Numbered from the stretch's first letter, positions 18,815 to 27,746 are shown. The stretch is DNA of 64,000 nucleotides from Eutrophobius brisbanensis (GCA_038131795.1 JAYPQE010000003.1:2170001-2234000); one strand, 5' to 3'. Made by a program: numbers and translations. The notes: generated from the letters alone by a model not told the origin.

Positions 18815-19693
18815 ATGATTACAGATTGCCCATCCTGTGCCCGCCAGTTTCGTATCTATGCCTGACAATTTTCAGCTGCAGAAGGAACCGTGCAGTGTGG
18901 TTTTTGCGGAGAACAGTTCAATGCCCTGACAAGGCTTCATGATGAACCCCTGCCTGTTAAGCAGACATTAGATCTCACTCCGCCAGTAGAAGACGATCTG
19001 GACGAGCCGCAATTTAACATACCCGTCGCAGAACCATCTGCCCATGAGCCAAAATATGCTGATGATTCAGTTGAAGCAGTAGAGGACGGGGAGGATGCTG
19101 ATGCAGGAGGCCGGTTTACTGATGATGCAGAGCAAGACCTTGTACATCAACAGGACCCCCATGTGGATGATGAATCTCAGATCCGGGAAATATTAGGTCC
19201 ACCAGAGATACCACGCTCCAGATGGAGCCTTCTATTCTGGTTTAGTGCAGTCATTTTTTTATTCATTCTGGCCACTGCCCAACTGGCCTGGTTTAACAGG
19301 GATCTGGTGCTTTCCAAATATCCACAGTACATGCCATATGTGCGAAAACTATGTGAGAAATATGAGTGCGAAGTGGTCAGGGCCAGGGACATTCAATCCA
19401 TTGTCATATTAAACCGGGACGTTAGAGACCACCCCAGGTACGCGGATACCTTGCTGGTGAATGCAACCATGGAAAATCAGTCAGATATTATTCAACCTTT
19501 TCCAGACCTCAGATTGACCTTATACAACACTGAGGGGCAGATCACAGGATACCCGACATTTAAGCCTGTGGAATATCTCGACCAAAGTATAAATATTGAA
19601 GCCGGCATGCCCGCCAGGATGCCTGTGCATATCATTCTGGAGCAGACCGGCAGTACCAGTGCAGCGGTGAGTTTTGAATTTAACTTTATTTAG
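18815..19693 (+). pseudogene. Zinc-ribbon (MJ0042-type) DUF3426 membrane protein with an in-frame TGA
   Basis: The family normally begins with a CxxC...CxxC zinc ribbon, then a disordered acidic linker, one membrane helix and a periplasmic DUF3426 domain. Reading from ATG 18815 gives MITDCPSCARQFRIYA, then TGA at 18863-18865 (codon 17), then QFSAAEGTVQCGFCGEQF in the same frame. Both halves of the ribbon are therefore intact but split by the stop. The remaining open frame, from GTG 18890, lacks the first CxxC. The rest looks normal: acidic linker (about residues 40-120), membrane segment SLLFWFSAVIFLFILATAQL, and the C-terminal domain. TGA is used as a real stop elsewhere in the window, so recoding is unlikely. 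Confidence 0.82.
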
Positions 19694-20014
19694 TCCATTA
19701 ACGGTTTAACAGTATTTTTACAAAAATCAACCAACCAGTTCGTGATTAATATTGCAGAATTGAATTCGATAGGACGAGGCATATTGATACCAGCAGGCTA
19801 AATTAAATAATACGCAAATAAGAATTTGCAATTCAATGAATAGCTTAACGTAGATACCTGTATTTAGATTTAAAACAGGACTGTAACTTAAACTTAATTT
19901 ATGTTTTCAAATAAAGATTTTTTCATGTAGTGCTTTTCAATAATCATAACCTTCGATATCATAAACACTCTTCATTAAACCGCCCCGATTTAAAATAAAA
20001 AAAGCGGTACAAGG
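19694..20014. other. AT-rich leader region upstream of dusB-fis
   Basis: About 320 bases without a gene. By analogy with other gammaproteobacteria this should hold the dusB-fis promoter, a growth-rate-controlled one. I see runs of A and T but no convincing -35/-10 pair and no clear hairpin. A possible ribosome site AAGG touches the dusB ATG. Confidence 0.45.
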
Positions 20015-20998
20015 ATGATCATCAGACCCGAATCAAATGAAAAAGTTATTATGCTTGCGCCTATGGCCGGCATTACAGACAAACCATTCAGGCGTTTGTG
20101 TAGACGCATGGGTGCGCATGCGTGTGTATCAGAGATGATCTCATCAGATGTTAAATTATATAAATCAAATAAATCCAGATTCAGGCGAGACCTGGTTGAT
20201 GAAGAGCCGCCGGCGATTGTCCAGATAGCAGGTGCTGAGCCAGCCATGATGGCCGAAGCCGCATTGCTGAATATAGATAATGGCGCAGACATCATTGATA
20301 TCAACATGGGTTGTCCAGCAAAAAAAGTCTGTAACGTGATGGCCGGTTCTTCATTGCTGAGAGACCCTTCTCTGGTGGAAAAAATCCTCAGTTCAGTTGT
20401 CAAAGTGGCCAGTGTCCCCGTGACCCTTAAAATTCGTACCGGATGGGATGAATCCTCAAAAAACGCGGTAGAAATAGCAAAAATTGCAGAAGATAGTGGA
20501 ATCTCAAGGCTGACTGTTCATGGTCGTACCCGTGCCTGTGGGTTCACAGGACCGGTTGAACACCATACTGTTGCCAAGGTGAAGGCCAATGTGGATATAC
20601 AGGTTATCGCCAATGGCGACATACGATCCGTTGACGATGTGCAATCTGTACTGAGTCAATCCGGTGCAGATGGTGTCATGATTGGCAGGGCCAGTATGGG
20701 CAATCCGTGGTTGTTCAGACAAATAAGACACTATCTGGAAACCGGAGAAAAATTGGCAACACCGGAGCTGCATGAAATAGCAGACGTAGTGGAGTCGCAT
20801 ATACAGGAAATACACGAACATTACGGCGACTACCTGGGGGCTCGTATTGCCCGCAAGCATATCTATCAATACTGCAACAGGTTTCCTGAATTTGAAAAAT
20901 TTCGCAAAAGGATTTGTCGTGTAGCTGATACTGCTTTGCAAATCAGAATGGTCGGGGATTTTATTCATTCCCAGTCAGCAATGGGGTTGGCCGCATGA
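20015..20998 (+). CDS. dusB: tRNA-dihydrouridine synthase B
   Basis: FMN enzyme reducing uridine in the tRNA D-loop. APMAGITDKPFRRLCR (residues 15-30) binds FMN, and NMGCPAKKV holds the catalytic Cys100, the same position as in E. coli. NGDIRSVDDV and GVMIGRASMGNPW are the phosphate-binding segments. 327 residues. It overlaps fis by four bases, the conserved dusB-fis operon. Confidence 0.96.
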   Translation: MIIRPESNEKVIMLAPMAGITDKPFRRLCRRMGAHACVSEMISSDVKLYKSNKSRFRRDLVDEEPPAIVQIAGAEPAMMAEAALLNIDNGADIIDINMGCPAKKVCNVMAGSSLLRDPSLVEKILSSVVKVASVPVTLKIRTGWDESSKNAVEIAKIAEDSGISRLTVHGRTRACGFTGPVEHHTVAKVKANVDIQVIANGDIRSVDDVQSVLSQSGADGVMIGRASMGNPWLFRQIRHYLETGEKLATPELHEIADVVESHIQEIHEHYGDYLGARIARKHIYQYCNRFPEFEKFRKRICRVADTALQIRMVGDFIHSQSAMGLAA

Positions 20999-21279
20999 CG
21001 CCAACAAGGAAAAAGAAAAAAACAAATGCCCATAAACCTGGAACCAACGGTTCAGGTTGTCTAAGTGAAAATGTCAGGACCGCCATGGACAGGTACTTTC
21101 AAGACCTCGATGGGCAGGATCCGGCAGATCTGTACCAATTGATAATCACCCAGATTGAAGTACCATTGTTTGAATCTGTTTTAAATTATACCGAGGGAAA
21201 TGTCTCCAGGGCCGCTGATATGCTTGGCTTGAACAGAGGGACGTTGAGAAACAGATTGAGCAAGTACAAAATTGAATAA
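20995..21279 (+). CDS. fis: DNA-binding protein Fis
   Basis: Nucleoid protein that bends DNA and activates rRNA and tRNA promoters. The C-terminal helix-turn-helix is clear (NVSRAADMLGLNRGTLRNRL, about residues 69-88) and follows the dimerisation helix (LYQLIITQIEVPLFESVL). 94 residues compares with 98 in E. coli. The basic N-terminal tail (TRKKKKTNAHK) is longer and more charged than in E. coli. Confidence 0.95.
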   Translation: MTPTRKKKKTNAHKPGTNGSGCLSENVRTAMDRYFQDLDGQDPADLYQLIITQIEVPLFESVLNYTEGNVSRAADMLGLNRGTLRNRLSKYKIE

Positions 21280-21330
21280 ACCTCTATAGTAAACCCAGGA
21301 ACTCACAATTCTGTAAAGGAAGCCATACCT

Positions 21331-22893
21331 ATGTCAGTTGTAAAATGCGCGCTGGTCAGCGTCTCAGATAAATCCGGAATAATTGAATTTTGCAACCAGT
21401 TACAGGCGTTGGGGATCAGTATCCTGTCTACTGGCGGTACTGCCAAATTACTTGAAGGAAACGGCATAGAGGTAACCGATGTCTCCGAATATACGGGTTT
21501 TCCGGAAATCATGGATGGCCGGGTCAAGACCCTGCATCCCAAAGTACATGGTGGGTTGTTGGGAAGGCGTGGAATCGATGATGCTGTCATGGCTAAACAT
21601 GATATAGAGCCAATCGATCTGGTCGTGGTTAATCTCTATCCATTTGAAGCCACTGTCAGCAGGCCGGAATGCACTCTGGAAGAGGCAATTGAAAATATAG
21701 ATATTGGTGGTCCTACCATGTTGCGCTCGGCCGCTAAAAACCACGCCTATGTTGGCGTGGTTGTCGATGCGGATGACTATGATGGAATCATCAATGAACT
21801 GAAAGAGAATGACAGCCAGCTATCTGATGACACCCGCTTCAGACTGGCCCAGAAAGTATTTTCCCATACCGCAAATTATGATGCGTCTGTATCAAACTAT
21901 CTGGGCGCGATGGAAACGCCAGGGAAATACGTAGACTACCCCATGACCTATACCATGCAGTTCAGGAAAAAACAGGACCTGAGATACGGCGAAAACCCAC
22001 ACCAGAGTGCCGCCTTTTATGTAGAGCACACTTCGACTCCCGGGACCCTGGCAAATGCCAGGCAGTTACAGGGTAAGGAACTGTCTTATAATAATATTGC
22101 TGATACGGATGCGGCCCTGGAATGTGTATTGGGGTTTGCCCAGCCGGCGTGTGTCATTGTGAAACATGCCAACCCCTGTGGCGTAGCGGTGGGCGATAGT
22201 ATACTGGAAGCCTATGAAGGGGCGTACAAAACCGATCCGGTTTCGGCATTTGGCGGCATTATTGCCTTCAATAGAAATCTGGATGCAAAAACCGCAAAGG
22301 CGATTATTGATAGACAGTTTGTCGAAGTGATTGTTGCTCCCGAAGTCGATCAGCAAGCCCTTGAGGTTACCGGGGCCAAGACCAATATACGGGTGCTTTC
22401 CATTGGTCGCCGGGAAAATGTCATTCAACAGTTAGACCTCAAGCGGGTAAGTGGCGGACTCTTGGTGCAGGACAGTGATACCGGCCGGATAGATTCTCAG
22501 GACTTAAAGACTGTCACCAGGCGGGGGCCGTCTGAACAGGAGTTGAAAGATCTGTTGTTTGCCTGGCACGTTGTAAAATATGTCAAATCCAATGCCATTG
22601 TGTACACCAGGGGCCAGCAAACCATTGGTATTGGTGCCGGACAGATGAGCAGGGTTTACAGTGCAAGGATCGCCGTTATCAAGGCCGAAGACGAGAACCT
22701 GGAGGTTGCCGGTTCGGTCATGGCCTCAGATGCCTTCTTCCCCTTTAGAGATGGTATAGATTCTGCCGCCAGGGCCGGGATAACGGCAGTCATTCAACCT
22801 GGCGGGTCCATGCGTGATGAAGAAGTCATCGCTGCTGCTGATGAACACGATATGGCCATGGTCTTCACCGGCATGCGCCACTTCCGCCACTAG
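21331..22893 (+). CDS. purH: Bifunctional AICAR transformylase/IMP cyclohydrolase
   Basis: Last two steps of IMP synthesis. The N-terminal cyclohydrolase domain (about residues 1-195) starts ALVSVSDKSGIIEFC and has STGGTAKLL; the C-terminal transformylase domain has LRYGENPHQSAAFY, KHANPCGVAVG and FRDGIDSAARAGI. 520 residues is typical. An AAAGGAAG ribosome site lies upstream. It precedes purD, as in E. coli purHD. Confidence 0.97.
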   Translation: MSVVKCALVSVSDKSGIIEFCNQLQALGISILSTGGTAKLLEGNGIEVTDVSEYTGFPEIMDGRVKTLHPKVHGGLLGRRGIDDAVMAKHDIEPIDLVVVNLYPFEATVSRPECTLEEAIENIDIGGPTMLRSAAKNHAYVGVVVDADDYDGIINELKENDSQLSDDTRFRLAQKVFSHTANYDASVSNYLGAMETPGKYVDYPMTYTMQFRKKQDLRYGENPHQSAAFYVEHTSTPGTLANARQLQGKELSYNNIADTDAALECVLGFAQPACVIVKHANPCGVAVGDSILEAYEGAYKTDPVSAFGGIIAFNRNLDAKTAKAIIDRQFVEVIVAPEVDQQALEVTGAKTNIRVLSIGRRENVIQQLDLKRVSGGLLVQDSDTGRIDSQDLKTVTRRGPSEQELKDLLFAWHVVKYVKSNAIVYTRGQQTIGIGAGQMSRVYSARIAVIKAEDENLEVAGSVMASDAFFPFRDGIDSAARAGITAVIQPGGSMRDEEVIAAADEHDMAMVFTGMRHFRH

Positions 22894-22927
22894 GAAGTTA
22901 ATGATGAATTCCTGGCCAGTTTATTTC

Positions 22928-22949
22928 ACCACACCCCTAACCCCTCAGC
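22928..22949. repeat. Degenerate heptamer repeat between purH and purD
   Basis: Two degenerate heptads, ACCCCTA and ACCCCTC, in the 66-base purH-purD gap. They match the variant arm at 28763-28788 read on the other strand. purD starts ten bases further on with no visible ribosome site. Weak copy of the family described at 28856-28897. Confidence 0.45.
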
Positions 22950-22959
22950 CTTTATTATC

Positions 22960-24258
22960 ATGAATGTCCTCATCGTTGGCGGCGGCGGACGGGAACATGC
23001 ATTGGCCTGGAAGTGTGCACAGTCTGAAAGGGTTGAGACGGTGTATGTAGCCCCGGGTAATGCCGGGACTGCCCGGGAACCCGGCCTGGAAAACATTAAC
23101 ATCCCGGCAGAGGATATAGAGGGGTTGATTAAGTTTGCCAATGATCACAATGTGGGGCTCACAATTATAGGCCCTGAAGGTCCATTAGTTGCGGGTATTG
23201 TGGATGCATTTACGGCAGCGGGATTAAGGTGTTTTGGGCCGTCCCGGGCCGCCGCTGCACTGGAGGGGTCAAAGGCATTTACCAAAGACTTTCTTGCAAG
23301 GCACAAAATCCCAACTGCTGACTACCAGGTATTTACAGAGGTTGAGGAGGCTGAGGCCTATATTGAAGATCACGCTATGCCGGTCGTGATCAAGGCTGAC
23401 GGTCTGGCCGCCGGGAAAGGCGTCATTATTGCCCAGAGTAAGGGTGAGGCGAAGGCAACCATTCAGGACATGTTGGCAGGTAATCGTTTTGGTGAAGCCG
23501 GGCACAGGGTGGTCATTGAAGATTTTCTGGAGGGCGAAGAGGCAAGTTTTATTGTCATGGCCGATGGCAAACATATCCTGTCCATGGCCACCTCTCAGGA
23601 TCATAAGGCCAGGGATGAGGGTGACAGGGGACCAAACACCGGCGGTATGGGGGCATATTCGCCAGCACCGGTAGTGACCCCCGAAATCCATGACAAGATC
23701 ATCGATAGCGTAATTACTCCAACTATTGCTGGAATGGCGTCAGACGGTATTCCCTACACCGGTTTTCTATATGCCGGCCTGATGATCTCACCTTGGGGTG
23801 ATATCAAGGTGCTGGAATATAATTGCCGTTTTGGCGATCCGGAAACTCAGCCCATCATGATGCGGCTGGAGTCTGATCTTGTTCGACTTTGTGAATCTGC
23901 TCTAGAGTGTAAACTAGAAGAGTGTGAAGTTGCCTGGGACGAGCGCATTGCACTGGGGATTGTCGCTGCCGCCGCAGGCTATCCCGATTCCCCACGTAAA
24001 GGGGACAGGATTCATGGTTTAGATGATGAGACTGGGTCTGCAGTCAAGGTCTTTCATGCCGGCACCCGGGAAGAAAACGGAGACATACTGACCTCGGGTG
24101 GCCGGGTACTCTGTATTACAGCTTTAGGCGATGACGTCACCTCAGCACAATCAATCGCGTTATCGGCAATCCGCAAAATATCCTGGGAAGGGATGTTTTA
24201 CCGTCCCGATATCGGATATCGCGCTATCGCTAGGGAGGCGTCCCACAAAAAGAGTTAA
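22960..24258 (+). CDS. purD: Phosphoribosylamine-glycine ligase
   Basis: Second step of purine synthesis, joining glycine to phosphoribosylamine with ATP. Opening VLIVGGGGREHALAWK, the ATP-grasp segments VIKADGLAAGKGVI and DRGPNTGGMGAYSPAPV, and LEYNCRFGDPETQ are all present. 432 residues. There is no Shine-Dalgarno sequence before the ATG; translation may depend on purH. Confidence 0.97.
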   Translation: MNVLIVGGGGREHALAWKCAQSERVETVYVAPGNAGTAREPGLENINIPAEDIEGLIKFANDHNVGLTIIGPEGPLVAGIVDAFTAAGLRCFGPSRAAAALEGSKAFTKDFLARHKIPTADYQVFTEVEEAEAYIEDHAMPVVIKADGLAAGKGVIIAQSKGEAKATIQDMLAGNRFGEAGHRVVIEDFLEGEEASFIVMADGKHILSMATSQDHKARDEGDRGPNTGGMGAYSPAPVVTPEIHDKIIDSVITPTIAGMASDGIPYTGFLYAGLMISPWGDIKVLEYNCRFGDPETQPIMMRLESDLVRLCESALECKLEECEVAWDERIALGIVAAAAGYPDSPRKGDRIHGLDDETGSAVKVFHAGTREENGDILTSGGRVLCITALGDDVTSAQSIALSAIRKISWEGMFYRPDIGYRAIAREASHKKS

Positions 24259-24507
24259 TAATAAAAAACTTAGGGACTAGAACTTCATGGAAACTATTAA
24301 TTGTGCACTATCTCACACAAATCAAATTTATAAAAATTCCTGAAAAAATAGCAAAAAAATAGTGGTTAGGAGTTGGCTTTGAGGTCTTTCCATAGCATAA
24401 TTGCCGAACTTGGGGACGTTGTTAACACGGTTGACCTGATACAGAATTACCACTGGTAAATGGACTAAGAACAAATAATTTAATGATGCAATTCATGAGG
24501 AGAAAAA

Positions 24508-24834
24508 ATGGCTAATACAGTTGCTACCAAACAAACTAAATCACAGATTCTCAGTACGCTCGCAGAAGACACCGGGATGTCTAAGAAAGAAGTCACAGCA
24601 GTTCTGGATGCATTGGCAGGACTTGCACATGCGCATTTAAAGAAAGGCGGGTCTGGTGAGTTTTCCGTGCCTTCCCTGGGCATTAAATTACGCAGAGTGA
24701 TCAAACCGGCACGTGAAGCTAGAGAGGGTACCAACCCCTTTACAGGCGAGAAGATTATGATCAAGGCAAAGCCAGCCTCAACAGCAGTGAAGGCTACCGC
24801 GCTGAAGGCACTGAAAGACGCAGTTGCTTCTTAA
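24508..24834 (+). CDS. HU/IHF-family DNA-binding protein
   Basis: 108-residue histone-like protein. The N-terminal helices (SQILSTLAEDTGMSKKEV) form the dimer body and the beta arm region GEFSVPSLGIKLRRVIKPAREAREGTNPF has the family pattern, though the usual GRNP tip is replaced by EGTNPF. The C-terminal tail is Lys/Ala-rich (KPASTAVKATALKALK), longer than in ordinary HU. The gene stands alone with a strong ribosome site (GAGGAG) and its own terminator, suggesting high expression. Confidence 0.85.
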   Translation: MANTVATKQTKSQILSTLAEDTGMSKKEVTAVLDALAGLAHAHLKKGGSGEFSVPSLGIKLRRVIKPAREAREGTNPFTGEKIMIKAKPASTAVKATALKALKDAVAS

Positions 24835-24860
24835 TACAGGGCTTTATTAATCATAAAGTA

Positions 24861-24892
24861 GGCCGGATTTGTAGAAAATCCGGCCTTTTTTT
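24861..24892 (+). terminator. Rho-independent terminator after the HU-like gene
   Basis: Perfect GC-rich stem GGCCGGATTT pairing with AAATCCGGCC around a short loop, followed by seven T. It lies 27 bases after the HU-like stop; the T run reaches into the last codon of hisH, which converges on it. Confidence 0.92.
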
Positions 24893-25529
24893 ATTCCCAG
24901 TCCAGAAAGTTAGCCAATAGTTGTAATCCGCATTTCTGGCTCTTTTCAGGGTGAAATTGCACTGCGAATAGATTATCTCTGGCAACGGCCGAGGTGAAAG
25001 GGAAGATATAATCCGTCGTCCCACAGATGTCTGCCTGATTGTCAGGTTTAACGTAGTAACTATGGACAAAATAAAACCGTTCAGCCGCGTCAATTCCATT
25101 CCACATGGGATGGGGATTATCATGGCCTACCAGGTTCCACCCCATGTGCGGTATCTTGAATGTCTCATTGTTCCCATTCTTTTGACCAGCAGGGAAGCGC
25201 AATACTTTACCGGGGATAATTCCCAGGCCATCGGTCCCGCCATCTTCTTCACTGAAATCAAATAATGCCTGCAATCCCAGGCAAAGTCCCAGATAGGGTT
25301 TTTTAAAGACGGACTCACAGATGACAGCATCAAGGCCTTTCGACTTCAGTGAATCCATGCACTGCCTGATTGCGCCCTGGCCGGGAAAGACAATTTTGTC
25401 GGCCTTGAAGATCAGGTCAGGGTCATCGGTGAGCACAATCTGGTAGCGTGATGCAGACACGTGTTCCAGCGCCTTTACCACGGACCTGAGATTACTTGCC
25501 CCGTAATCAATTACTGCGACTGATTGCAT
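24891..25529 (-). CDS. hisH: Imidazole glycerol phosphate synthase glutaminase subunit HisH
   Basis: Supplies ammonia to HisF in histidine synthesis. Class I glutaminase motifs: VIDYGASNLRSV at the start, nucleophile Cys83 in YLGLCLGLQ, and the His-Glu pair in FAVQFHPEKSQ near the C-terminus. 212 residues. It follows hisB after 12 bases, but hisA and hisF are not next; the operon ends here against the HU-like gene. Confidence 0.95.
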   Translation of the reverse strand: MQSVAVIDYGASNLRSVVKALEHVSASRYQIVLTDDPDLIFKADKIVFPGQGAIRQCMDSLKSKGLDAVICESVFKKPYLGLCLGLQALFDFSEEDGGTDGLGIIPGKVLRFPAGQKNGNNETFKIPHMGWNLVGHDNPHPMWNGIDAAERFYFVHSYYVKPDNQADICGTTDYIFPFTSAVARDNLFAVQFHPEKSQKCGLQLLANFLDWE

Positions 25530-25541
25530 GGTCTAACTGGC

Positions 25542-26138
25542 TTATAAGGTCCCTTTGGTTGATGGCGTGGCACCGCCTAGCCGCGGATCGGTTTTCACCG
25601 CCATTCTCAATGCCCTTCCAAAGGCCTTAAAGATGGTTTCAGCAACGTGATGAGCGTTTCGGCCGCGCAGGCTATCTATGTGCAGGGTTACCAGGGCATG
25701 GTTAATAAATCCCTGGAAAAATTCAAATATCAGGTCGATATCAAAATCGCCCACCCTGGCACGTGGGTAGCTGACGTTATATTCGATTCCAGGGCGGCCG
25801 GAACAATCCAGCACCACCCGAGACAGGGCTTCATCCAGAGGGACGTATGCATGGCCGTAGCGAAAGATGCCGGACTTGTCGCCTATGGCGCTGGCAAAGG
25901 CCTGGCCAAGGGTGATCCCAACGTCTTCCACGGTGTGGTGATCATCGATTTCAAGGTCACCTTTTGCATCGATGTCTATATCCAGCATACCGTGCCTTGC
26001 CACCTGGTCCAGCATATGTTCGAGAAACGGAATACCTATGTTTAAATTGGCCTTTCCTTCCCCATCCAGGTTCAGGCTGACCGAAATACTGGTCTCTTTG
26101 GTTTCTCTTGTAACACTAGCTTTACGCTCGTCAGACAT
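25542..26138 (-). CDS. hisB: Imidazoleglycerol-phosphate dehydratase
   Basis: Dehydrates imidazole glycerol phosphate to imidazole acetol phosphate. The metal-binding histidine motifs FLEHMLDQVARHG, DDHHTVEDVGI, RNAHHVAE are present. At 198 residues this is the monofunctional form without the phosphatase domain fused in enterics. First gene of a hisB-hisH pair. Confidence 0.95.
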   Translation of the reverse strand: MSDERKASVTRETKETSISVSLNLDGEGKANLNIGIPFLEHMLDQVARHGMLDIDIDAKGDLEIDDHHTVEDVGITLGQAFASAIGDKSGIFRYGHAYVPLDEALSRVVLDCSGRPGIEYNVSYPRARVGDFDIDLIFEFFQGFINHALVTLHIDSLRGRNAHHVAETIFKAFGRALRMAVKTDPRLGGATPSTKGTL

Positions 26139-26241
26139 GATTTAATCCCGTTATTTATATGATTTATAACAATACCACATGAAATAGGGTTAGTATTATC
26201 TGCATAACATCTAAAGATTAAAAGAATTGATTCGCATTAAT

Positions 26242-27165
26242 ATGGAAAAAATTGAAATAGGGCCTGTAAAAGATTTCCTGTTGGGTCTGCAGGACAGTAT
26301 TTGTAAAGCAGTTGAAGACGAAGACGGTATCGGTCGTTTTCAGGAAGATCTCTGGGAGCGTCCTGAAGGCGGCGGCGGACGGACCCGGGTGCTTGCTAAT
26401 GGTGATGTCTTTGAGCAGGCAGGGGTTGCATTTTCCCACGTCCAGGGTGATACCCTCCCGCCTGCGGCAACCCAGAAAAGACCGGAATTAGCGGGGCGAC
26501 AGTTTCAGGCGCTTGGGGTCTCGCTGGTTATCCATCCGAAGAATCCGTTTGTCCCAACCTCACATATGAACGTCCGGTTATTCGTAGCTGAAAAGCCTGG
26601 AGAGGACCCGGTATGGTGGTTTGGAGGGGGCTATGACCTTACCCCCTATTATGGATTTGAAGAGGACGCAGTGTACTGGCATGAAACCGCAAGAAAGGCC
26701 TGCCAGGATTTTGGTGATGATGTCTACCCACGGTTTAAAAAATGGTGCGATGAATATTTTTATATACGTCATAGACAGGAACAACGCGGGATCGGAGGTA
26801 TTTTCTTTGATGATTTAAACGAATGGGAATTTGATCGGACATTCAATTTCCTGCAACAGGTAGGTAACAGTTATATCGAGGCCTATTTGCCTATAGTCAA
26901 TAAACGTAAATCAACCCAATTTACCGATGACAACAGGGCGTTTCAGTTGTACAGGCGGGGGCGCTATGTTGAGTTTAACCTGGTGTATGACAGGGGTACC
27001 ATCTTTGGTCTGCAAACCGGCGGCAGGACGGAATCCATACTGATGTCGCTTCCGCCACAGGTGGCATGGCGTTATAACTGGCAACCGGAACCAGGCACAG
27101 AAGAAGCGAGGTTGTATGAGGAGTTTCTGAAACCGAGGGAGTGGCTAAAAGATAGTGAGGAGTGA
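26242..27165 (+). CDS. hemF: Oxygen-dependent coproporphyrinogen III oxidase
   Basis: Converts coproporphyrinogen III to protoporphyrinogen IX using oxygen, so the organism can make haem aerobically. Motifs: EGGGGRTRVL, FEQAGVAFSHV, HPKNPFVPTSHMNVR, WWFGGGYDLTPYYGF, and RGRYVEFNLVYDRGT. ATG 26242 aligns with the E. coli N-terminus; a TTG five codons earlier is in frame but less likely. The family's usual end (here REWL) is followed by an extra KDSEE, with the last three residues and the TGA coded by a heptamer repeat. Confidence 0.95.
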   Translation: MEKIEIGPVKDFLLGLQDSICKAVEDEDGIGRFQEDLWERPEGGGGRTRVLANGDVFEQAGVAFSHVQGDTLPPAATQKRPELAGRQFQALGVSLVIHPKNPFVPTSHMNVRLFVAEKPGEDPVWWFGGGYDLTPYYGFEEDAVYWHETARKACQDFGDDVYPRFKKWCDEYFYIRHRQEQRGIGGIFFDDLNEWEFDRTFNFLQQVGNSYIEAYLPIVNKRKSTQFTDDNRAFQLYRRGRYVEFNLVYDRGTIFGLQTGGRTESILMSLPPQVAWRYNWQPEPGTEEARLYEEFLKPREWLKDSEE

Positions 27166-27184
27166 GGAGATAGGAGTGAGGTGT
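27155..27184 (+). repeat. Heptamer repeat arm at the 3' end of hemF
   Basis: About two exact TGAGGAG units (27156-27169) followed by related GGAGTGAGG sequence. The second unit provides the hemF stop codon. It faces an inverted copy at 27273-27303, with about 90 bases between them, filling the whole gap between the convergent genes hemF and dtd. Confidence 0.85.
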
Positions 27185-27272
27185 CCAATTTTGTCATTTT
27201 AGTAGTAGAATTATACTTGGCATATACTTGGTAGGCCTCTATCTGTGTGTATATAAACGATATCCTGGCATG

Positions 27273-27303
27273 CCAACTCCTCACACCTATCTCCTCACTA
27301 TCT
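27273..27303 (-). repeat. Heptamer repeat arm at the 3' end of dtd
   Basis: Read on the minus strand, the sequence after the dtd stop is AAAGATAGTGAGGAG and then a GTGAGGAG variant. It matches the hemF arm base for base over the first 16 positions, lacks one heptamer, and then continues ATAGG. The two arms could pair as a long stem. Confidence 0.85.
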
Positions 27304-27305
27304 TT

Positions 27306-27743
27306 TTACACTTCCAGCCAGAAGGTTACCGGCCCATCATTAGTCAATGAGACCTTCATATCTGCCCCAAACTGACCGGTTTGAATTTCAGGAAAGACAC
27401 CGTGCGCATATTCAACCATATGATCAAATAACGTCTCTCCCAGCGCAGGCGTCGCGGCGCTGCTGAAACTGGGCCGGGTGCCCTTGTTGGTATCTGCGGC
27501 CAGGGTAAATTGAGGCACCAGTAGCAATCCGCCATGGGTGTCGCGCAGGCTGAGGTTCATCTTGCCTGCGTCGTCTGGAAATATACGGTAGTTGATGATT
27601 CGGTCGAGTAACCTTTCGGCGGCAGCGGGGGCGTCATTTTTTTGGACCGCCACAAGTGCAAGGATCCCTTGCTGAATTGTTGCTATAGGTGAATCGTTTA
27701 TGATGACCTGCGCATGACTGACCCTTTGTATCAGGCTGATCAC
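27306..27743 (-). CDS. dtd: D-aminoacyl-tRNA deacylase
   Basis: Removes D-amino acids mischarged on tRNA. Complete 145-residue DTD: opening MISLIQRVSHAQV, the active-site segment VPQFTLAAD (equivalent to the SQFTL motif), and the Gly-Pro motif in NDGPVTFWLEV at the end. It starts three bases after the stop of a 53-residue membrane protein on the same strand. Confidence 0.95.
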   Translation of the reverse strand: MISLIQRVSHAQVIINDSPIATIQQGILALVAVQKNDAPAAAERLLDRIINYRIFPDDAGKMNLSLRDTHGGLLLVPQFTLAADTNKGTRPSFSSAATPALGETLFDHMVEYAHGVFPEIQTGQFGADMKVSLTNDGPVTFWLEV

Positions 27744-27746
27744 ACG

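Noticed and set aside
18863..18865. TGA as a recoded sense codon (Trp or selenocysteine)
   Set aside because: TGA ends many intact genes here (accB, dusB, pepP, glnS, gshA), and no selenocysteine hairpin is evident after this TGA.
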